A DNA stretch of 64,000 nucleotides, from the NCBI GenBank assembly GCA_963793845.1, contig CAWCBG010000008.1, positions 1 through 64,000 of the forward strand, written 5' to 3'. The position numbers were made by a program, and so were the translations under genes. Under the pieces are notes generated by a model that worked only from the letters and a program-made list of their open reading frames with translations, was not told the DNA's origin and made no database searches. The stretch is from CAWCBG01 sp963793845. Lineage in GTDB: Bacteria; Acidobacteriota; Terriglobia; Terriglobales; Acidobacteriaceae. Positions 62,456 to 64,000 of this stretch are shown here, one piece after another (positions within the stretch are counted from its first letter, which is position 1; each line of letters begins with the position of its first letter).

Positions 62456-62611
62456 GATGCGCTCCTCTGTGGGCGGCATTTCCGTCCTTCTAAGTAATTC
62501 GACCCGACGAGCCTGGCCGAGCATGGCTGGGTTGACGTTGCCCGGAGGAAAGCGCACCCCACCTAAGGTTTGAAGTTACTCGGTGGTGGTGCGCGGTCCC
62601 GGCGCTTAGCC

Positions 62612-62854
62612 TTACTGCTCCTTAACGCCGATCGCGATCCAGTTCACGTAGTAGTTTGTCGCCTGATTGCCGCTCACCAGGGTGCACTGGTGCTGTTCGA
62701 TGACGTCGATCGTTTCCGCATGACCTACTTCGGTGTGCTCTTCCTTCCAGAAGGGAGAAACCAAAACGATTGGCGGTTTTTCGAAGGTGACGTTGAACTT
62801 GAAAGTCTGTATTGATTGGGTCTTATTCCACTTGCCGGAGTCGATGTAGCTCAT
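62612..62854 (-). CDS. H-type-lectin-like mini-protein
   Basis: This 80-residue protein reads SIQTFKFNVTFEKPPIVLVSPFWKE, then VGHAETIDVIEQHQCTLVSGNQ and NYYVNWIAIGVKEQ. That pattern of a beta-sandwich with a conserved central Trp and a final W-x-A-x-G is characteristic of H-type lectin domains (snail agglutinin and discoidin relatives), which bind sugars as trimers or hexamers. No signal peptide is visible. It lies upstream of the exported protein gene on the same strand, with a 157-base gap. Assignment is by motif pattern and should be tested. Confidence 0.6.
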   Translation of the reverse strand: MSYIDSGKWNKTQSIQTFKFNVTFEKPPIVLVSPFWKEEHTEVGHAETIDVIEQHQCTLVSGNQATNYYVNWIAIGVKEQ

Positions 62855-63209
62855 TGTTTTGTCCTCTCAGTGATGTCGTTTGTTGTGCCGGCTGCCTGTG
62901 AACAGACCCCAAATGGCCTTGAATTCGCAAGCCGCCTCAATGCGGCACACTTTGCGTGAACTCGGCAGCGCGCTCAATAGACCCGGTCTGTACTGGGCAT
63001 GTAGCCGACCTTTACCGCCATAAGCTGCTTTGGTTTCAATGCGCCCTGTAGGCATGTACCGCTGAGGCGCGCGGGTGCAGGAAAAGGCGCAGGCTATCGG
63101 TCCACTGAACGGCACTCAAGGCGACGGAATACGTAACACTAAAGCGCCTGATCCGTTGTGATGTCAGGGTGGTAAACTCCGACCCAACCTCAGACTCAGG
63201 GAGACAGAG
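62855..63209. other. Intergenic region before the kinase gene
   Basis: I see no gene in these 355 bases. AGGGAG before ATG 63210 is the kinase ribosome-binding site. No clear dyad or promoter stands out. Confidence 0.4.
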
Positions 63210-64000
63210 ATGGGAGCGCCGGTCGAGCTTCGCTTCGCGGACTTCGAGGTGAGCCTGCGATCGGGCGAGCTCCGCCGGAACGGCATCAAGGTTAAGCTTC
63301 AGGAACAGCCATTTCAGATTCTGGTTCTGCTCCTTGAAAGCCATGGCGAGGTCGTAACCCGGGAGGCGATTCGCCACAAGCTTTGGACTACCGATACCTT
63401 CGTTGACTTCGACAACGGGCTGAACATCGCGGTTAAGAAACTCCGCATCGCTTTGGGCGACGATGCTGAGGCTCCTCGCTACATCGAAACGTTGCCGCGG
63501 CGAGGCTATCGATTCATCGCGCCCGTTAAGCGAGAACCCAAGACCCGGCCGCTGAAGCCACAGGGGCTGGTTGGGAAGAAGGTTTCCCACTATCGCGTCC
63601 TGGAGGTAATCGGCGGCGGGGGCATGGGATTGGTGTACAAGGCGGAGGACCTCAAGTTGGGCCGCCGTGTCGCCCTTAAGTTCTTGCCCGAGGAGCTGGC
63701 AACTGACTCGATAACGCTACAGCGCTTCGATCGTGAAGCGCGGACTGCCTCGTCGCTGAACCACCCCCATATCTGCACGATTTACGAAGTCGAAGAATAC
63801 GAAGGCCAGCCCTTCATCGTTATGGAGCTCTTGCACGGGCAGACGCTGCGCGAGCACATCGCAAACGGCGCATTCCGGTTGAGCGAACCGGAGGGGCTGG
63901 ACATCGCGATTCAAATCGCGGCCGGCCTGGAGGCGGCGCACGAAAAAGGCATCATCCATCGTGATATCAAGCCGGCGAACATATTTATCACCGACAAGAA
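63210..64000 (+). CDS. Winged-helix plus Ser/Thr protein kinase fusion (partial, runs off the end)
   Basis: Residues about 1-105 are an OmpR/CadC-type winged-helix DNA-binding domain (VELRFADFEVSLRSGELRRNG ... LNIAVKKLRIALGDDAEAPRYIETLPRRGYRFIAPV). Residues about 128 onward are a Hanks-type kinase: Gly loop IGGGGMGLVYKAED, ATP-binding Lys in VALKFL, a Glu in FDREARTASSLNHP, and catalytic loop HRDIKPANI. The window ends inside the catalytic core. A DNA-binding kinase is seen in Acidobacteria and related groups, often with C-terminal WD40 or TPR repeats, which may lie beyond 64000. ATG 63210 has AGGGAG seven bases upstream. Confidence 0.9.
   Translation, partial: MGAPVELRFADFEVSLRSGELRRNGIKVKLQEQPFQILVLLLESHGEVVTREAIRHKLWTTDTFVDFDNGLNIAVKKLRIALGDDAEAPRYIETLPRRGYRFIAPVKREPKTRPLKPQGLVGKKVSHYRVLEVIGGGGMGLVYKAEDLKLGRRVALKFLPEELATDSITLQRFDREARTASSLNHPHICTIYEVEEYEGQPFIVMELLHGQTLREHIANGAFRLSEPEGLDIAIQIAAGLEAAHEKGIIHRDIKPANIFITDK

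Noticed and set aside
1..64000. tRNA, rRNA, CRISPR arrays, insertion sequences, prophage genes
   Set aside because: I looked for T-loop-like words, regularly spaced direct repeats, transposase motifs and phage genes and found none convincing.

Overview
The window looks like a piece of a high-GC chromosome from a soil Acidobacteriota (Terriglobia-like) bacterium. The pointers are two VWFA-related secreted proteins, a diheme 'reaction-centre-like' cytochrome c with a C-terminal lipid-binding-like region, Gly-rich TolC, an OmpR-type winged-helix domain fused to a Ser/Thr kinase, and palindrome-rich intergenic repeats. This placement is inference from gene content. I see no tRNA, rRNA, CRISPR array, insertion sequence or prophage.

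Layout. 0.3-3 kb: HtpX protease, VWFA protein, small membrane protein. 3-9 kb: a diheme cytochrome c facing a cytochrome c maturation operon (ccmF, ccmH and two small partner genes). 9-12 kb: a decayed TMEM175-like channel gene, a Tat-type aldo/keto reductase, and a heparan-acetyltransferase-like membrane protein. 12-20 kb: an export operon (HlyD adaptor, two MacB/LolD-type ATPases, TolC, NtrC-type regulator, NtrY-type kinase) with a sigma-54 promoter and a dyad in front of it. 20-22 kb: MotA/MotB. 22-30 kb: Lhr helicase, M28 peptidase, cyclase-family hydrolase, YeiH transporter. 30-38 kb: housekeeping and stress genes (Ste24-type M48 protease, Ada, YihY, HAD phosphatase, DUF302, SpoIIE phosphatase, DUF892 ferritin-like) with a perfect parS-type palindrome at 32.08 kb. 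38.6-46.8 kb: a minus-strand tricarboxylate cluster (citrate lyase alpha, a CitD-CitE fusion, an isocitrate/isopropylmalate-type dehydrogenase, a fused aconitase-type hydratase, MmgE/PrpD, an HD-like protein). 46.8-51.4 kb: an acyl-activating/ACP/PlsC fusion, an ArsR-type regulator, an M24 peptidase. 51.7-60.1 kb: a complete Pho locus (phoU, pstB, pstA, pstC, pstS, a second phoU, phoR, phoB) with two Pho-box-like direct repeats. 60-64 kb: a second VWFA protein, a secreted protein, an H-type-lectin-like mini-protein, and a kinase running off the end.

Three features stand out. First, two copies of an unnamed ~125-bp repeat built from spaced CAAAATATT boxes lie at opposite ends of the window, each just downstream of a gene and in that gene's orientation. 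Second, seven genes are split by single-base shifts; ten of the eleven shifts are +1 (an extra base), often at CTT-N or other slip-compatible codons. This is either an insertion-prone assembly or something biological. Third, the tricarboxylate cluster combines enzymes of citrate, isocitrate and methylcitrate chemistry in one operon, and its CitD-like domain appears to lack the prosthetic-group serine.
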